A DNA stretch of 27,323 bases from an uncultured Lachnospiraceae bacterium (GCA_910588845.1 CAJURU010000034.1:1-27323); one strand, 5' to 3'; positions 8,480 through 15,741 are shown, numbered from the stretch's first letter. The notes: a model not told the origin generated them from the sequence alone. Numbers and translations: made by a program.

Positions 8480-9997
8480 CTACAGCTTCATCTGCGCCAA
8501 AAACATCAACATGAACACCACCATGTTTACCACCGTCTGTAAAGAAACCGTCATCTGTGGAAGATAAAAAATTCCATTGATTCCAGCGAGGCTTTTCTCA
8601 TTCGACAATTTCTCCGCCTTATCCATCATCTTACTGTTACGCTGCACAAGAATACGAATTTGCGACTGCGCATCACCGTTACCGGATTCCGAGATGGCAT
8701 AGAGCATCTTCATAGAAGAGAGCACAGCTGACAACTCAAATGTTCCTAAGAATTCCAGATAAGGCTCAATCGCATCCGGGGTACGTTTGAGCTGGTCCGA
8801 TAACTGCTGTAACTCACTCCGCAATACAATAGGCGCATGCGCTATCGTCTTTTCTATAGAGACCTGTACATTGTTGCCTTGCAGAAGGAGCGCCATTTCC
8901 ATCAACCACCCCGGAAATACACGATTAATTTCCCGCACCACTTTGTCAAAGGCAATGCGATATCCTATTTTGTGCTGGCTCAGTAAAAGAATCCCGGCAA
9001 CGGCTGCCACTGCGGCTGCAATAAAACACTGGAACAAGCATGTCAGCAACGCAATCGCCAAAGCCGCAGCCGCAAAAATAAAACTCTTTCTCGCCTCTTT
9101 TTTCTCGTCATAATGAATTATCATCTGAAAATAACTTGACAGCTTCTCCTCTTCCATATCCTCCGGTACAATCCAACTCTTAGCAATCTGCCTATTCACT
9201 TTACAAAAGATTGCTATATTTAACAGCAGATAAAGCGTCGTCACCGCTTGGGTAAGCGGATGGTAGACGATTGTGTACTGTTCAGGCATAGAGCGGTATA
9301 CCATATGGAAAATTACTGCAAGCAGCATCGTAACAATCAATGAGAACACAGCCCGCAGGCGCGCCGCTTTCTTGTCCTCCTGCAACAGCATCACATTGTC
9401 TGCCCAGACTGCCTTATCCTGCAACAATAACTCAATCCCTTCATCACAAGCCCCGCCGTTGCTCTCTACAGTCCTCAGATATTCATGTATGGAAACAAGC
9501 CGCTTCGCCGGATAAGCGCGCTCAATAATTTCTAATGCCTCCTTGTACAATTCGTAATGGAAGCTGCCGCGCTCAATATACTGAATTGCTTCTCCCATCA
9601 CCTCATGCATCCTGCCCTCCTGAAATAATGTGCGGGTATCTTTGAGGGCAAGGAGAATTTTCTGGTTCAGACGAAACGAATACAACATCTGGTCCATGTA
9701 GTCCGACACATCTAAAAACTGCTTATGCTCATACATCTGCTTATAGCCTGCCAATATGAGCGATGGCAATGATATGGCGCAAGCAATCGCCACCAGTATA
9801 ATCAGATACCAGCGCAGGCTGAACAAAAGCCCGCAGCCCACAGCGCAAGTCACAGATACCGACAAAAATACACAATACCTTCCCATAGAAAAGCTATAAC
9901 CATAGCTGTCAATCTGCCTTTGCAGATTTCCTGGAAGGAAAAGCTCAAATTTTCCTCCTCTCCCTATCTTCTTGGATTTGTCAATTCTTTCCGTCAT
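8480..9997 (-). CDS. Tad-like inner-membrane platform protein, TadB-TadC type fusion
   Basis: A 505-residue polytopic protein proposed as the membrane platform that the ATPase drives. Hydrophobic segments lie at about 41-60, 62-83, 216-234, 248-265, 305-340 and 483-503. Between them are two long cytoplasmic helical stretches, about 90-215 and 345-480, the arrangement expected of two type II secretion F (T2SSF) modules. Canonical Tad systems encode TadB and TadC as separate proteins of about 300 residues each, so this looks like one chain replacing both. The ATG at 9997 is preceded by CAGGAGG, and it overlaps the ATPase stop as ATGA, so the two are translationally coupled. An in-frame start at 10063 would lie inside the ATPase gene and lacks such a site. 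Confidence 0.85.
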   Translation of the reverse strand: MTERIDKSKKIGRGGKFELFLPGNLQRQIDSYGYSFSMGRYCVFLSVSVTCAVGCGLLFSLRWYLIILVAIACAISLPSLILAGYKQMYEHKQFLDVSDYMDQMLYSFRLNQKILLALKDTRTLFQEGRMHEVMGEAIQYIERGSFHYELYKEALEIIERAYPAKRLVSIHEYLRTVESNGGACDEGIELLLQDKAVWADNVMLLQEDKKAARLRAVFSLIVTMLLAVIFHMVYRSMPEQYTIVYHPLTQAVTTLYLLLNIAIFCKVNRQIAKSWIVPEDMEEEKLSSYFQMIIHYDEKKEARKSFIFAAAALAIALLTCLFQCFIAAAVAAVAGILLLSQHKIGYRIAFDKVVREINRVFPGWLMEMALLLQGNNVQVSIEKTIAHAPIVLRSELQQLSDQLKRTPDAIEPYLEFLGTFELSAVLSSMKMLYAISESGNGDAQSQIRILVQRNSKMMDKAEKLSNEKSLAGINGIFYLPQMTVSLQTVVNMVVFMLMFLAQMKL

Positions 9998-11094
9998 ACA
10001 ACCTCCTGTAATGATTGGCGGGACGCTTTCACCAGGGCAATGTCCAATGGCTCGTATGCGCATGTCTGTGGACAGTGAAATGGTTCTTCAATCCCTGCCC
10101 GGCGTAACCTCCTTAAAATATCGCCTGGAATTACGTCTGAAACTTGTTTGCCATCCTCCACCAACATATAAATTGCATTTTTTCCTTCAGACCTGTCAAA
10201 GAAACACATCTGGTCTATATAGCGCTCAAGCATCCCTTTCTCATTCTGGTACTGCCGCAGCAGCACGCCTACACTGATAAACTCATAAATATAATTTTCC
10301 AATCTGTCCGCGTCCCTGGAACGGCCGATCATATTCATGATGCGGTCCGGCAGATTGCGCAGATCGTCTAAATGCAGCGTAGTAAAACCATAGACCCCGG
10401 TAGACCATTGCTCTAAGAGGTACTGAACCTCCGTGGAACGCGCTTCCGATAAGATAATCCATTTGGGGTTCTGCCTCAGACAGAGCTTAATGGCATCTGT
10501 ATAAGACAGATCTTTGCTGACCTGAAGTTCTACGCAGTCATTTTCCGGATTAATTTCATGAAAATGCATTTCTAAATTGTCCTCAATTGTAATTGCGCGC
10601 TGATTTGGTGGGATGAACCTGGAAAAAAATTTGGCGCATTCCGTCTTACCCACGCCAGGCTCGCCGCAGAATGCAAAATTCATCTTCGCTTTCACACAAT
10701 TGATTAGAAGACTCAAAATCTCCACCGTACAGTATCCGCTGTCTAACATCCCTTCCACGGTCTGGCGCACCTGAGGAAGTGATTTGCGAATGCAGATACT
10801 GCGCCCCGACACCGCCGCCGATTCATGGACAATACTAATCCTCAGCTCATTTGTCTCCGCCTCCAGTACATTATTCGCGCGGTTAAAAGGCTTGTTGACA
10901 CGGTTGGCAATGCGGTGGGTGAAACGTTCTATAAATTCCTCTCTGACAACCGCGTCCGCCTGATAGCGTCCACGCTGTAAATCTGCAATCCACAAAGTTT
11001 TTCCATTGTAATCTATATCTGTTACATTTTTATCTTGTATAAAGGAATAAAAAGGTCCAAATTCCTCTTCTGTCAATTCCCAGTCATACTTCAT
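9994..11094 (-). CDS. tadA: CpaF/TadA-type secretion ATPase (VirB11 family)
   Basis: A 366-residue cytoplasmic hexameric-type ATPase that would power subunit assembly. The Walker A motif GEPGVGKT is at about residues 144-151. A Walker B-like 'WIILSEAR' is at about 212-219, where the usual CpaF form is 'IIVGEVRG', so it is somewhat divergent. A 'TTLHLDD' box stands in place of the usual 'TIHAN'. The N-terminal 'ITDIDYNGK'-like region (here VTDIDYNGKTLWI) matches the family. The ATG at 11094 follows GGAGG by five bases; an in-frame TTG at 11106 is less likely. It is coupled to the downstream platform gene. Family assignment is firm; the substrate is inferred from neighbours. Confidence 0.9.
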   Translation of the reverse strand: MKYDWELTEEEFGPFYSFIQDKNVTDIDYNGKTLWIADLQRGRYQADAVVREEFIERFTHRIANRVNKPFNRANNVLEAETNELRISIVHESAAVSGRSICIRKSLPQVRQTVEGMLDSGYCTVEILSLLINCVKAKMNFAFCGEPGVGKTECAKFFSRFIPPNQRAITIEDNLEMHFHEINPENDCVELQVSKDLSYTDAIKLCLRQNPKWIILSEARSTEVQYLLEQWSTGVYGFTTLHLDDLRNLPDRIMNMIGRSRDADRLENYIYEFISVGVLLRQYQNEKGMLERYIDQMCFFDRSEGKNAIYMLVEDGKQVSDVIPGDILRRLRRAGIEEPFHCPQTCAYEPLDIALVKASRQSLQEVV

Positions 11095-11126
11095 TTTTAC
11101 CTCCAATATTCACTGATCGTCTGTAC

Positions 11127-11153
11127 GGACAGCCCGGACAATAAGGGCTGCCC
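11127..11153 (-). promoter_or_regulatory. Stable RNA hairpin between pilin gene and ATPase gene
   Basis: In minus-strand RNA GGGCAGCCC (11145-11153) pairs with GGGCUGUCC (11127-11135) over nine base pairs with one G-U, around a nine-base loop. No T-run follows, so it is not a standard terminator. It may protect the short pilin message or limit read-through into the ATPase gene (inference). Confidence 0.5.
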
Positions 11154-11196
11154 GCTTGATGCCATTGTCCTTCGCTATCGGTAAGCAGACAGGACG

Positions 11197-11355
11197 CTAA
11201 ACCTTTGCCATCTTAAATAATTTGTCTATCAAATCGACAAACGCCGAATGTACCGGACCATTCGTAGCAAGCAGCAGTCCCACGACTGCAATCAGCGCAA
11301 TGATTGCCACTGCCGTGATGATAATACCGCTGTATTCCTCAAAAATAACTTTCAT
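11197..11355 (-). CDS. 52-residue Flp-like pilin, first gene of the Tad-like operon
   Basis: A small protein, MKVIFEEYSGIIITAVAIIA and on, with one hydrophobic helix (about 10-32) and an amphipathic tail ending KLFKMAKV. The helix start, 'F-E-E-Y-S-G-I-I', matches the 'I-E-Y-G-L-I' core of mature Flp pilins, but there is no leader peptide and no Gly before the core. The ATG at 11355 follows GGAGGGACAGCC. The gene opens the locus, as flp does in classic tad operons, and is set apart from the ATPase gene by a hairpin. It is the best candidate for the major subunit. Assembly without prepilin processing would be unusual. Confidence 0.8.
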   Translation of the reverse strand: MKVIFEEYSGIIITAVAIIALIAVVGLLLATNGPVHSAFVDLIDKLFKMAKV

Positions 11356-11411
11356 GGCTGTCCCTCCTCTCCGCAGAATGGACTTCGGCAATACATGTGA
11401 CGCCGCAGAGA

Positions 11412-11462
11412 CTACCTTTCCGATATAACCATCTCAGGCGTAAATGGCTGCCTTTCGGATAT
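11412..11462 (-). repeat. 15-bp direct repeat upstream of the pilin gene
   Basis: On the minus strand ATATCCGAAAGGCAG (11448-11462) and ATATCGGAAAGGTAG (11412-11426) match at 13 of 15 positions, 36 bases apart. They lie 57-107 bases before the pilin start codon, a plausible place for a regulator to bind. I saw no clear sigma-A promoter nearby. Confidence 0.4.
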
Positions 11463-11770
11463 AGACATCTGATACCTTTATTTCCATTCAGCTTATTTTT
11501 CTGTTGCCGCTTAAGAAAGCAGCGTTTTCTTTTCTTCCTTCATGCATTGGTAATTGGCGAAAATCCTGCCAACTGATAAAGAATTCCTGTAAGCTCCGGT
11601 ATTCGTTACAGATAAAAATACCGGCCTGAAATTCCTATGCAGAAATAAAAAGATAGTTTTGTGCCGACACAGAGAATGCCGGCGGCTGGATAATGAAACG
11701 GAAAAATCTTCCGTACGGTTGGGATTTGCCTGTTATGAAATCGAAACTTGTTTGTAAAATTTTATTTTCT

Positions 11771-11997
11771 GTTAAAAGGGAGTTTCCTAATAAAAAAGAA
11801 GAGCAGACCCACAATGATACCATCTCGTTCAAAAGGTCTTGCCGCTTATGCGGCGAAGACAGAATGCATAAAAATTATCTTGGGAAGCTAGCTTCCCAGA
11901 GTGATTTTTATGCATATTGTTTACATTGCTACGCAATGGAAACCTTTTGAACGAATTTGTGACCTAGAAATTATATATGTACGACACCCCTTTTAAC
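11771..11997. repeat. MITE-like palindromic element, copy 1
   Basis: The 128-bp core (11826-11953) is bounded by CGTTCAAAAGG and its exact reverse complement CCTTTTGAACG. Inside are three hairpins: GCCGC/GCGGC at 11841-11854, a long central one with GGGAAGCTAGCTTCCC at its tip (about 11864-11915), and CATTGC/GCAATG at 11924-11938. Together with the terminal stem they would fold like a cloverleaf. Outside the core, GTTAAAAGGG (11771-11780) and CCCCTTTTAAC (11987-11997) form a second, outer inverted repeat, so the full unit is about 227 bp. It shares the core, at equal length, with copy 2 at 16211-16457. No transposase is encoded. Outer limits are approximate. Confidence 0.75.
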
Positions 11998-12101
11998 ATC
12001 ATAAGCCGCGATCTAAATCAGGGTTTCTCAAATCCGTATGGGTATTGTAAGCCCTTCATCCTTAAAAATCAATTATGAATTACTCACAAAATTTTTTTGT
12101 T

Positions 12102-12145
12102 AAAAGAAGCCCTACAGAGGGCAAATCCGCTCCCTGTAAGGCTTC
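12102..12145 (-). terminator. Rho-independent terminator of the lipoprotein-mrp operon
   Basis: On the minus strand GAAGCCTTACAGGG (12132-12145) pairs with CCCTCTGTAGGGCTTC (12106-12121) with one bulge, followed by TTTT. It begins 15 bases after the mrp stop codon. Confidence 0.8.
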
Positions 12146-12159
12146 ACGATGTCAAAAGG

Positions 12160-13005
12160 TTAAATTTTCTCTACCTTATCCACTGCATCTTTCAGATAAG
12201 GGTTTTTAATTTGATGGAACTTTCCTTCATCCGCTAACTTAGCATATTCCGGGTCTAAAGGCATCTTCCCTAAAACTGGAACGCCAATTTCTGCGGACAC
12301 CTCCTCAATCTTGCTGTCACCGAACAATTTAATCTCTTTTCCACAGTCCGGACATTTAAGATAACTGTAGTTTTCTATCAGCCCCAACACAGGAATGTCC
12401 ATCATAGATGCCATGTTAATGGCTTTCTTTACAATCAGCTGCACCAATTCCTGTGGTGAAGTCACTATCATTATCCCATCTACCGGCAAAGATTGGAATA
12501 CCGTGAGCGGCACATCCCCGGTTCCCGGAGGCATATCCACAAAAAGATAATCCAAATCGCCCCAGTATACATCATGCCAAAATTGCTTTACCGTAGAGGC
12601 AATTACCGGCCCACGCCAAATAACAGGAGCCTCTTCATCATCCATCAGGAGATTAACGGACATAATCTTTGTGCCATCAGCAGCAAGAACTGGAAATAAT
12701 CCCAAATCATTTCCCTCCGCGGGTCCATGCACGCCGTACATCTTAGGGATGGACGGCCCTGTGATGTCTGCGTCCAAGATTCCTACCTCATATCCTTTTT
12801 CTTTCATTGCCATAGCCAGGGAAGCGGTCACAAAAGACTTTCCTACGCCGCCTTTACCGCTGACAACGCCAATCACTTTTTTCACACTGGAAAACGGATT
12901 CATTTCTTCTATAAGGCTCTGAGTTGCGCCGTCCTTACTCGGGCATCCCTCACAACTCTCCCTCGAGCAGGTCGATGCGCTGCTGCATTTCTCATTCTCC
13001 GCCAT
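12160..13005 (-). CDS. mrp: Mrp/NBP35-type Fe-S cluster carrier ATPase
   Basis: A 281-residue cytoplasmic P-loop ATPase of the Mrp/ApbC/NBP35 family, which binds a 4Fe-4S cluster and passes it to target proteins. The deviant Walker A motif GKGGVGKS is at residues 50-57, DADITGPS at 78-85 and the 'DMPPGTGD' switch at about 157-164. The conserved C-terminal CxxC (Cys218, Cys221) bridges the cluster in the dimer. The N-terminus also carries four cysteines (7, 13, 18, 21), recalling the extra N-terminal cluster of NBP35 proteins, though with different spacing. The start has GGAGGGAATAAC upstream. It follows the lipoprotein gene by 30 bases and has a clear terminator, so the two form a short operon. 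Confidence 0.95.
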   Translation of the reverse strand: MAENEKCSSASTCSRESCEGCPSKDGATQSLIEEMNPFSSVKKVIGVVSGKGGVGKSFVTASLAMAMKEKGYEVGILDADITGPSIPKMYGVHGPAEGNDLGLFPVLAADGTKIMSVNLLMDDEEAPVIWRGPVIASTVKQFWHDVYWGDLDYLFVDMPPGTGDVPLTVFQSLPVDGIMIVTSPQELVQLIVKKAINMASMMDIPVLGLIENYSYLKCPDCGKEIKLFGDSKIEEVSAEIGVPVLGKMPLDPEYAKLADEGKFHQIKNPYLKDAVDKVEKI

Positions 13006-13035
13006 GTTATTCCCTCCAGTCCTATTTCTTAAACT

Positions 13036-13707
13036 TTACTGTTCACCCAGGCCAGATGCCTCTTCCAAATCAAACAACGCATATTCTAACGCTTCAACGT
13101 CCTCCTGATTTGGGCTGTAAACCTTCTCGTTTAACTCTACCCGGACAGTCGTGGACGCCTCATCCTCGTACTCTGCATTCTGCGCCGCCTCTTTGAGTGC
13201 ATCTTTTAAAATAGTATATACTTTTTCATTGATTTCATCCTCAGAAGGATATTCCCCGCCGTTTTGAACCTGCTCTGAGAGTTCGTCTGTATATGCCTGC
13301 TGACCTTCCTGGAATTTCTCCATAGCCGCTGCAAATACTTTCATCTTCTGGTATTTTATTTCCACTACATAGGAATTGTCATCCTGCTTGGTTGCCTCTC
13401 CCACCGTATACTTTACGTTCTTATAAACGTCCTGTAACACTGTCGTGAATTCATTCTGAAGTTCATCGGAAATGCTCACGCCGGAAATCAGGCTTTCCAC
13501 CTCTGTCTTAATCCCCAGATCATACAATTCTTTTGCCTGTTCTTCTGTTCCCACTTTCTGCTCTACAAACGCTGCAGAATCATTCTTGTAGGAGTTATCA
13601 AGCAGAGCCTTTATGTATCCGCTGGCGTCAAAGCTGCCGCACCCTCCTAACATTGTCATTACCAGCATTGCCACAAGCAGCAAACTGAACTTTCTCATTT
13701 TTTTCAT
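13036..13707 (-). CDS. Lipoprotein of unknown function
   Basis: A 223-residue exported lipoprotein. The N-terminus is basic, then hydrophobic, then a lipobox LGGC near residues 20-23, so cleavage before Cys23 and lipid anchoring to the outer face of the membrane are expected. The rest is acidic, mostly helical-looking and Glu/Gln-rich, with no catalytic motif I recognise. The 'SFDASGYIKALLDNSYKND' opening resembles other small clostridial lipoproteins of unknown role. AAAGGAG lies nine bases before the ATG. It precedes mrp in a two-gene operon, but nothing seen links it to Fe-S metabolism. Confidence 0.85.
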   Translation of the reverse strand: MKKMRKFSLLLVAMLVMTMLGGCGSFDASGYIKALLDNSYKNDSAAFVEQKVGTEEQAKELYDLGIKTEVESLISGVSISDELQNEFTTVLQDVYKNVKYTVGEATKQDDNSYVVEIKYQKMKVFAAAMEKFQEGQQAYTDELSEQVQNGGEYPSEDEINEKVYTILKDALKEAAQNAEYEDEASTTVRVELNEKVYSPNQEDVEALEYALFDLEEASGLGEQ

Positions 13708-13747
13708 AATACCATACTCCTTTGTACTAAATTTTCACAACATATCT

Positions 13748-13777
13748 ATTATATAATGTCTCTCTCTTCCACGTCAA
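13748..13777 (-). promoter_or_regulatory. Sigma-A promoter of the lipoprotein-mrp operon
   Basis: Minus-strand TTGACG (13772-13777) and TATAAT (13748-13753) are 18 bp apart, giving a near-consensus promoter whose transcript starts about 35 bases before the lipoprotein ATG. It faces away from the putative plus-strand promoter at 13784-13813. Confidence 0.75.
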
Positions 13778-13783
13778 CATTTT

Positions 13784-13813
13784 TTGCATAGGTTCTGCAA
13801 AAATGGTTATAAT
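13784..13813 (+). promoter_or_regulatory. Possible promoter giving a leaderless transcript
   Basis: A perfect TATAAT at 13808-13813 lies seven bases before the ATG at 13821, with a weak TTGCAT (13784-13789) 18 bp upstream. If used, transcription would start at or next to the start codon. No ribosome binding site precedes the gene, which fits. Confidence 0.4.
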
Positions 13814-13820
13814 AATGCCC

Positions 13821-14234
13821 ATGAAAAAGAATTTTTTACTATGTGGACTCACCGGATGGTGCATGGAAATCATTTTTACGGCTCTCGACTCCTACCGAAA
13901 ACGTGAATTACAGCTTATGGGACAGACATCCCTGTGGATGTTCCCGATTTATGGTATGGCCGCTTTTTTTAAACCAATCTGCAAACTTATGCGCAATTTC
14001 CCGGCTGCAATCCGGGCAATGTTCTATGGCATATTTATCTTTCTGGGCGAGTATGTCAGCGGAAGCATCCTCAAAAAATATAAAATCTGCCCCTGGGACT
14101 ATAGTAAGGCCCGCACAAATATAAACGGCGTAATCCGCCTGGACTTTGCCCCTTTCTGGATGGCGGCGGGGCTCATTTTTGAAAACTTATTGATGCATTC
14201 CCCAAAACCAGCGCGGCAGATTTCTGAACAATAA
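13821..14234 (+). CDS. CmpB-type small membrane protein (putative ABC-transporter type IV family)
   Basis: A 137-residue integral membrane protein of the family annotated as putative ABC transporter type IV (ABC_trans_CmpB). Seen features are the N-terminal 'GLTGWCMEIIF' helix, a central 'WMFPIYGMAAFF' segment, 'GEYVSGSILKK' and the family-typical 'WDYS...NINGVIRLDF...FW' stretch near the C-terminus. About four membrane helices are expected. The biochemical role of the family is not established. The start is uncertain: ATGs at 13803, 13815 and 13821 are in frame and none has a ribosome binding site. 13821 is chosen because homologues usually begin near this point and the -10 box overlaps the others. 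It is convergent with the PH-domain gene. Confidence 0.8.
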   Translation: MKKNFLLCGLTGWCMEIIFTALDSYRKRELQLMGQTSLWMFPIYGMAAFFKPICKLMRNFPAAIRAMFYGIFIFLGEYVSGSILKKYKICPWDYSKARTNINGVIRLDFAPFWMAAGLIFENLLMHSPKPARQISEQ

Positions 14235-14248
14235 CATCATCGCGCAAG

Positions 14249-14273
14249 ATATGTGTTGACGCAACACACATAT
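14249..14273. terminator. Hairpin between convergent genes
   Basis: ATATGTGTTG (14249-14258) pairs with CAACACACATAT (14262-14273) with a small bulge and a three-base loop. It lies between the convergent CmpB-type and PH-domain genes, where a bidirectional terminator is expected, but neither side has a good T-run. Confidence 0.35.
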
Positions 14274-14288
14274 TTACAAAAACACCGA

Positions 14289-14666
14289 TTACAACTCCTC
14301 CCCATCAACAGCGCCAATATCGAGCGTATTCATGGTACGTCTCCTACGTCTCGCCTCCTCAGACGCCTCTAAAATGAATCCCTTGATCTCCCTGGCATTT
14401 TTGATATGCGTAAGGGAAATCTGGGGATCCGTGGTGTCTCCGGTGTAACAGATGACCGTGGAGAGCTTAAATATCCGCTCCAGCAGCGTCGTTGTCATCT
14501 TTACGTCCTGCACCTTATACATATAGCAGTCATCCTCTACAGTCTTTAGAAGCCCTTTCTTTACAGTCAAAAACTCCTCACCGATCATATACCTGGTAAA
14601 CGTCCAGGGAAGGCCGAAAAACAGAACTCTCTTTTTCTCCTCATACTGTCTCTTGTCATTTTCCAT
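14289..14666 (-). CDS. Bacterial PH-domain (YdbS/YdbT-like, bPH_2) protein
   Basis: A 125-residue protein that is mostly one bacterial pleckstrin-homology-like domain: 'FTRYMIGEEFLTVKKGLL', 'YKVQDVKMTTTLLERIF' and 'LTHIKNAREIKGFI' follow the bPH_2 pattern. Such domains occur in small membrane-associated proteins, but here no transmembrane helix is obvious and a charged Arg-rich stretch (EEARRRRR) follows the domain. The ATG at 14666 has a GAGGTG site; an in-frame TTG at 14684 would run through it. Role unknown. It is divergent from pyrB. Confidence 0.75.
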   Translation of the reverse strand: MENDKRQYEEKKRVLFFGLPWTFTRYMIGEEFLTVKKGLLKTVEDDCYMYKVQDVKMTTTLLERIFKLSTVICYTGDTTDPQISLTHIKNAREIKGFILEASEEARRRRRTMNTLDIGAVDGEEL

Positions 14667-14720
14667 TTGTAAACACCTCGTCAATTTTTCATTTTTATAA
14701 TCGTTGATAATTCACATCAA

Positions 14721-14749
14721 ATTTTACTATAAATTTAATGATGCTGCAA
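14721..14749 (-). promoter_or_regulatory. Candidate promoter of the PH-domain gene
   Basis: Minus-strand TTGCAG (14744-14749) and TAAAAT (14721-14726) are 17 bp apart, about 55 bases before the ATG. A competing TATAAA lies closer to the gene but lacks a well-spaced -35 box. Confidence 0.4.
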
Positions 14750-14761
14750 ATCTTTTTCCTC

Positions 14762-14790
14762 TTGAAATTTAACCTTGTCTGAGATATGAT
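14762..14790 (+). promoter_or_regulatory. Sigma-A promoter of pyrB-pyrI
   Basis: TTGAAA (14762-14767) and TATGAT (14785-14790) are separated by 17 bp. The transcript would start near 14797, leaving a leader of about 24 bases. That is too short for a PyrR-type attenuator, so any pyrimidine control must act elsewhere, for example on initiation or on the enzyme through PyrI. Confidence 0.7.
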
Positions 14791-14820
14791 AAGAAAAATA
14801 CGACATCGTAGGAGGAATTT

Positions 14821-15741
14821 ATGCAGCATTTAATGAGCCCGCTGGATTTGTCCGTAGAAGAATTGGACAAACTGCTAACTTTGGCAAATGACATCGAAAA
14901 AAATCCCCGGAAATATGCTCACGCATGTGAAGGGAAAAAGCTTGCAACCTGTTTTTATGAGCCCAGCACACGTACACGCCTGAGCTTTGAAGCTGCCATG
15001 ATGAACCTGGGAGGCAGCGTACTCGGCTTTTCCAGCGCAGACAGCAGCTCCGCTGCCAAGGGCGAGAGCGTTTCTGACACGATCCGCGTGATCTCCTGTT
15101 ATGCAGATATCTGTGCCATGCGCCACCCCAAAGAAGGCGCGCCGCTCGTAGCCTCTGAGAAATCTAAGATCCCCGTCATCAACGCGGGAGACGGCGGCCA
15201 CCAGCACCCTACACAGACACTGACCGACCTGCTTACCATCCGCTCGCTGAAGGGACGCCTGGACAATCTTAATATCGGACTTTGCGGTGATTTAAAATTT
15301 GGCCGTACCGTCCATTCACTGATCCATGCTCTTATTCGTTATCCCAACATCCAATTCACATTGATCTCCCCGGAAGAATTACGTGTCCCCAGCTATATCC
15401 GCGAGGATGTTCTGCACAAAAATAACGTACCGTTCCGGGAAGTGGAACGTTTGGAAGAGGCGATGGCGGATCTGGACATCCTCTACATGACAAGGGTACA
15501 GAAGGAGCGTTTCTTCAATGAAGACGATTACGTACGGATGAAAGATTTCTACATCCTCAATAAGAAAAAAATGTCTCTCGCCAAGGACGATATGATTGTC
15601 ATGCATCCGCTTCCCAGAGTGAATGAAATCTCCGTGGAAGTCGATGACGATCCCAGAGCCGCTTACTTTCAGCAGGCCCAATACGGCGTCTATGTGCGCA
15701 TGGCTCTAATTCTTACATTACTGGAGGTGGAAGTATGTTAA
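14821..15741 (+). CDS. pyrB: Aspartate carbamoyltransferase catalytic chain
   Basis: PyrB (EC 2.1.3.2) joins carbamoyl phosphate and L-aspartate to N-carbamoyl-L-aspartate, the committed step of pyrimidine synthesis, in the cytoplasm. At 306 residues it has the usual length. The carbamoyl phosphate binding loop 'EPSTRTRLSFE' spans residues 47-57, followed by 'SSAAKGES' with its catalytic-loop Lys, 'HQHPTQTLTDL' at about 122-132 and 'MHPLPRVNEI' near 260. AGGAGG precedes the ATG. It overlaps pyrI by seven bases, so both chains are likely made in step, as needed for the dodecameric c6r6 enzyme. Confidence 0.98.
   Translation: MQHLMSPLDLSVEELDKLLTLANDIEKNPRKYAHACEGKKLATCFYEPSTRTRLSFEAAMMNLGGSVLGFSSADSSSAAKGESVSDTIRVISCYADICAMRHPKEGAPLVASEKSKIPVINAGDGGHQHPTQTLTDLLTIRSLKGRLDNLNIGLCGDLKFGRTVHSLIHALIRYPNIQFTLISPEELRVPSYIREDVLHKNNVPFREVERLEEAMADLDILYMTRVQKERFFNEDDYVRMKDFYILNKKKMSLAKDDMIVMHPLPRVNEISVEVDDDPRAAYFQQAQYGVYVRMALILTLLEVEVC

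Larger units (their letters stand above)
11356..12159. other. Long gene-free region between mrp and the Tad-like operon
   Basis: About 800 bases without a credible gene. In order it holds the direct repeat at 11412-11462, a small hairpin GCTGCTT/AAGCGGC (11506-11523, minus strand) and an 8-bp stem CCGGTATT/AATACCGG at 11596-11624. These are followed by the palindromic element at 11771-11997 and the mrp terminator at 12102-12145. The stretch 11500-11700 could be a structured 5' leader of the pilin operon, but I recognise no known riboswitch class in it. Confidence 0.6.

Noticed and set aside
11356..11640. Possible c-di-GMP riboswitch ahead of the pilin operon
   Set aside because: The GAAAGG-containing repeats recalled a riboswitch, but the conserved GEMM segments and tetraloop receptor arrangement are not present.
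11693..11950. 85-residue plus-strand ORF with several cysteines
   Set aside because: It runs straight through the palindromic element copy 1, has no ribosome binding site, and copy 2 is read in a different frame by an unrelated ORF, so the apparent peptide is a by-product of the repeat.
14667..14820. PyrR-type attenuator ahead of pyrB
   Set aside because: A good promoter leaves only about 24 bases of leader, and there is no terminator/antiterminator pair.
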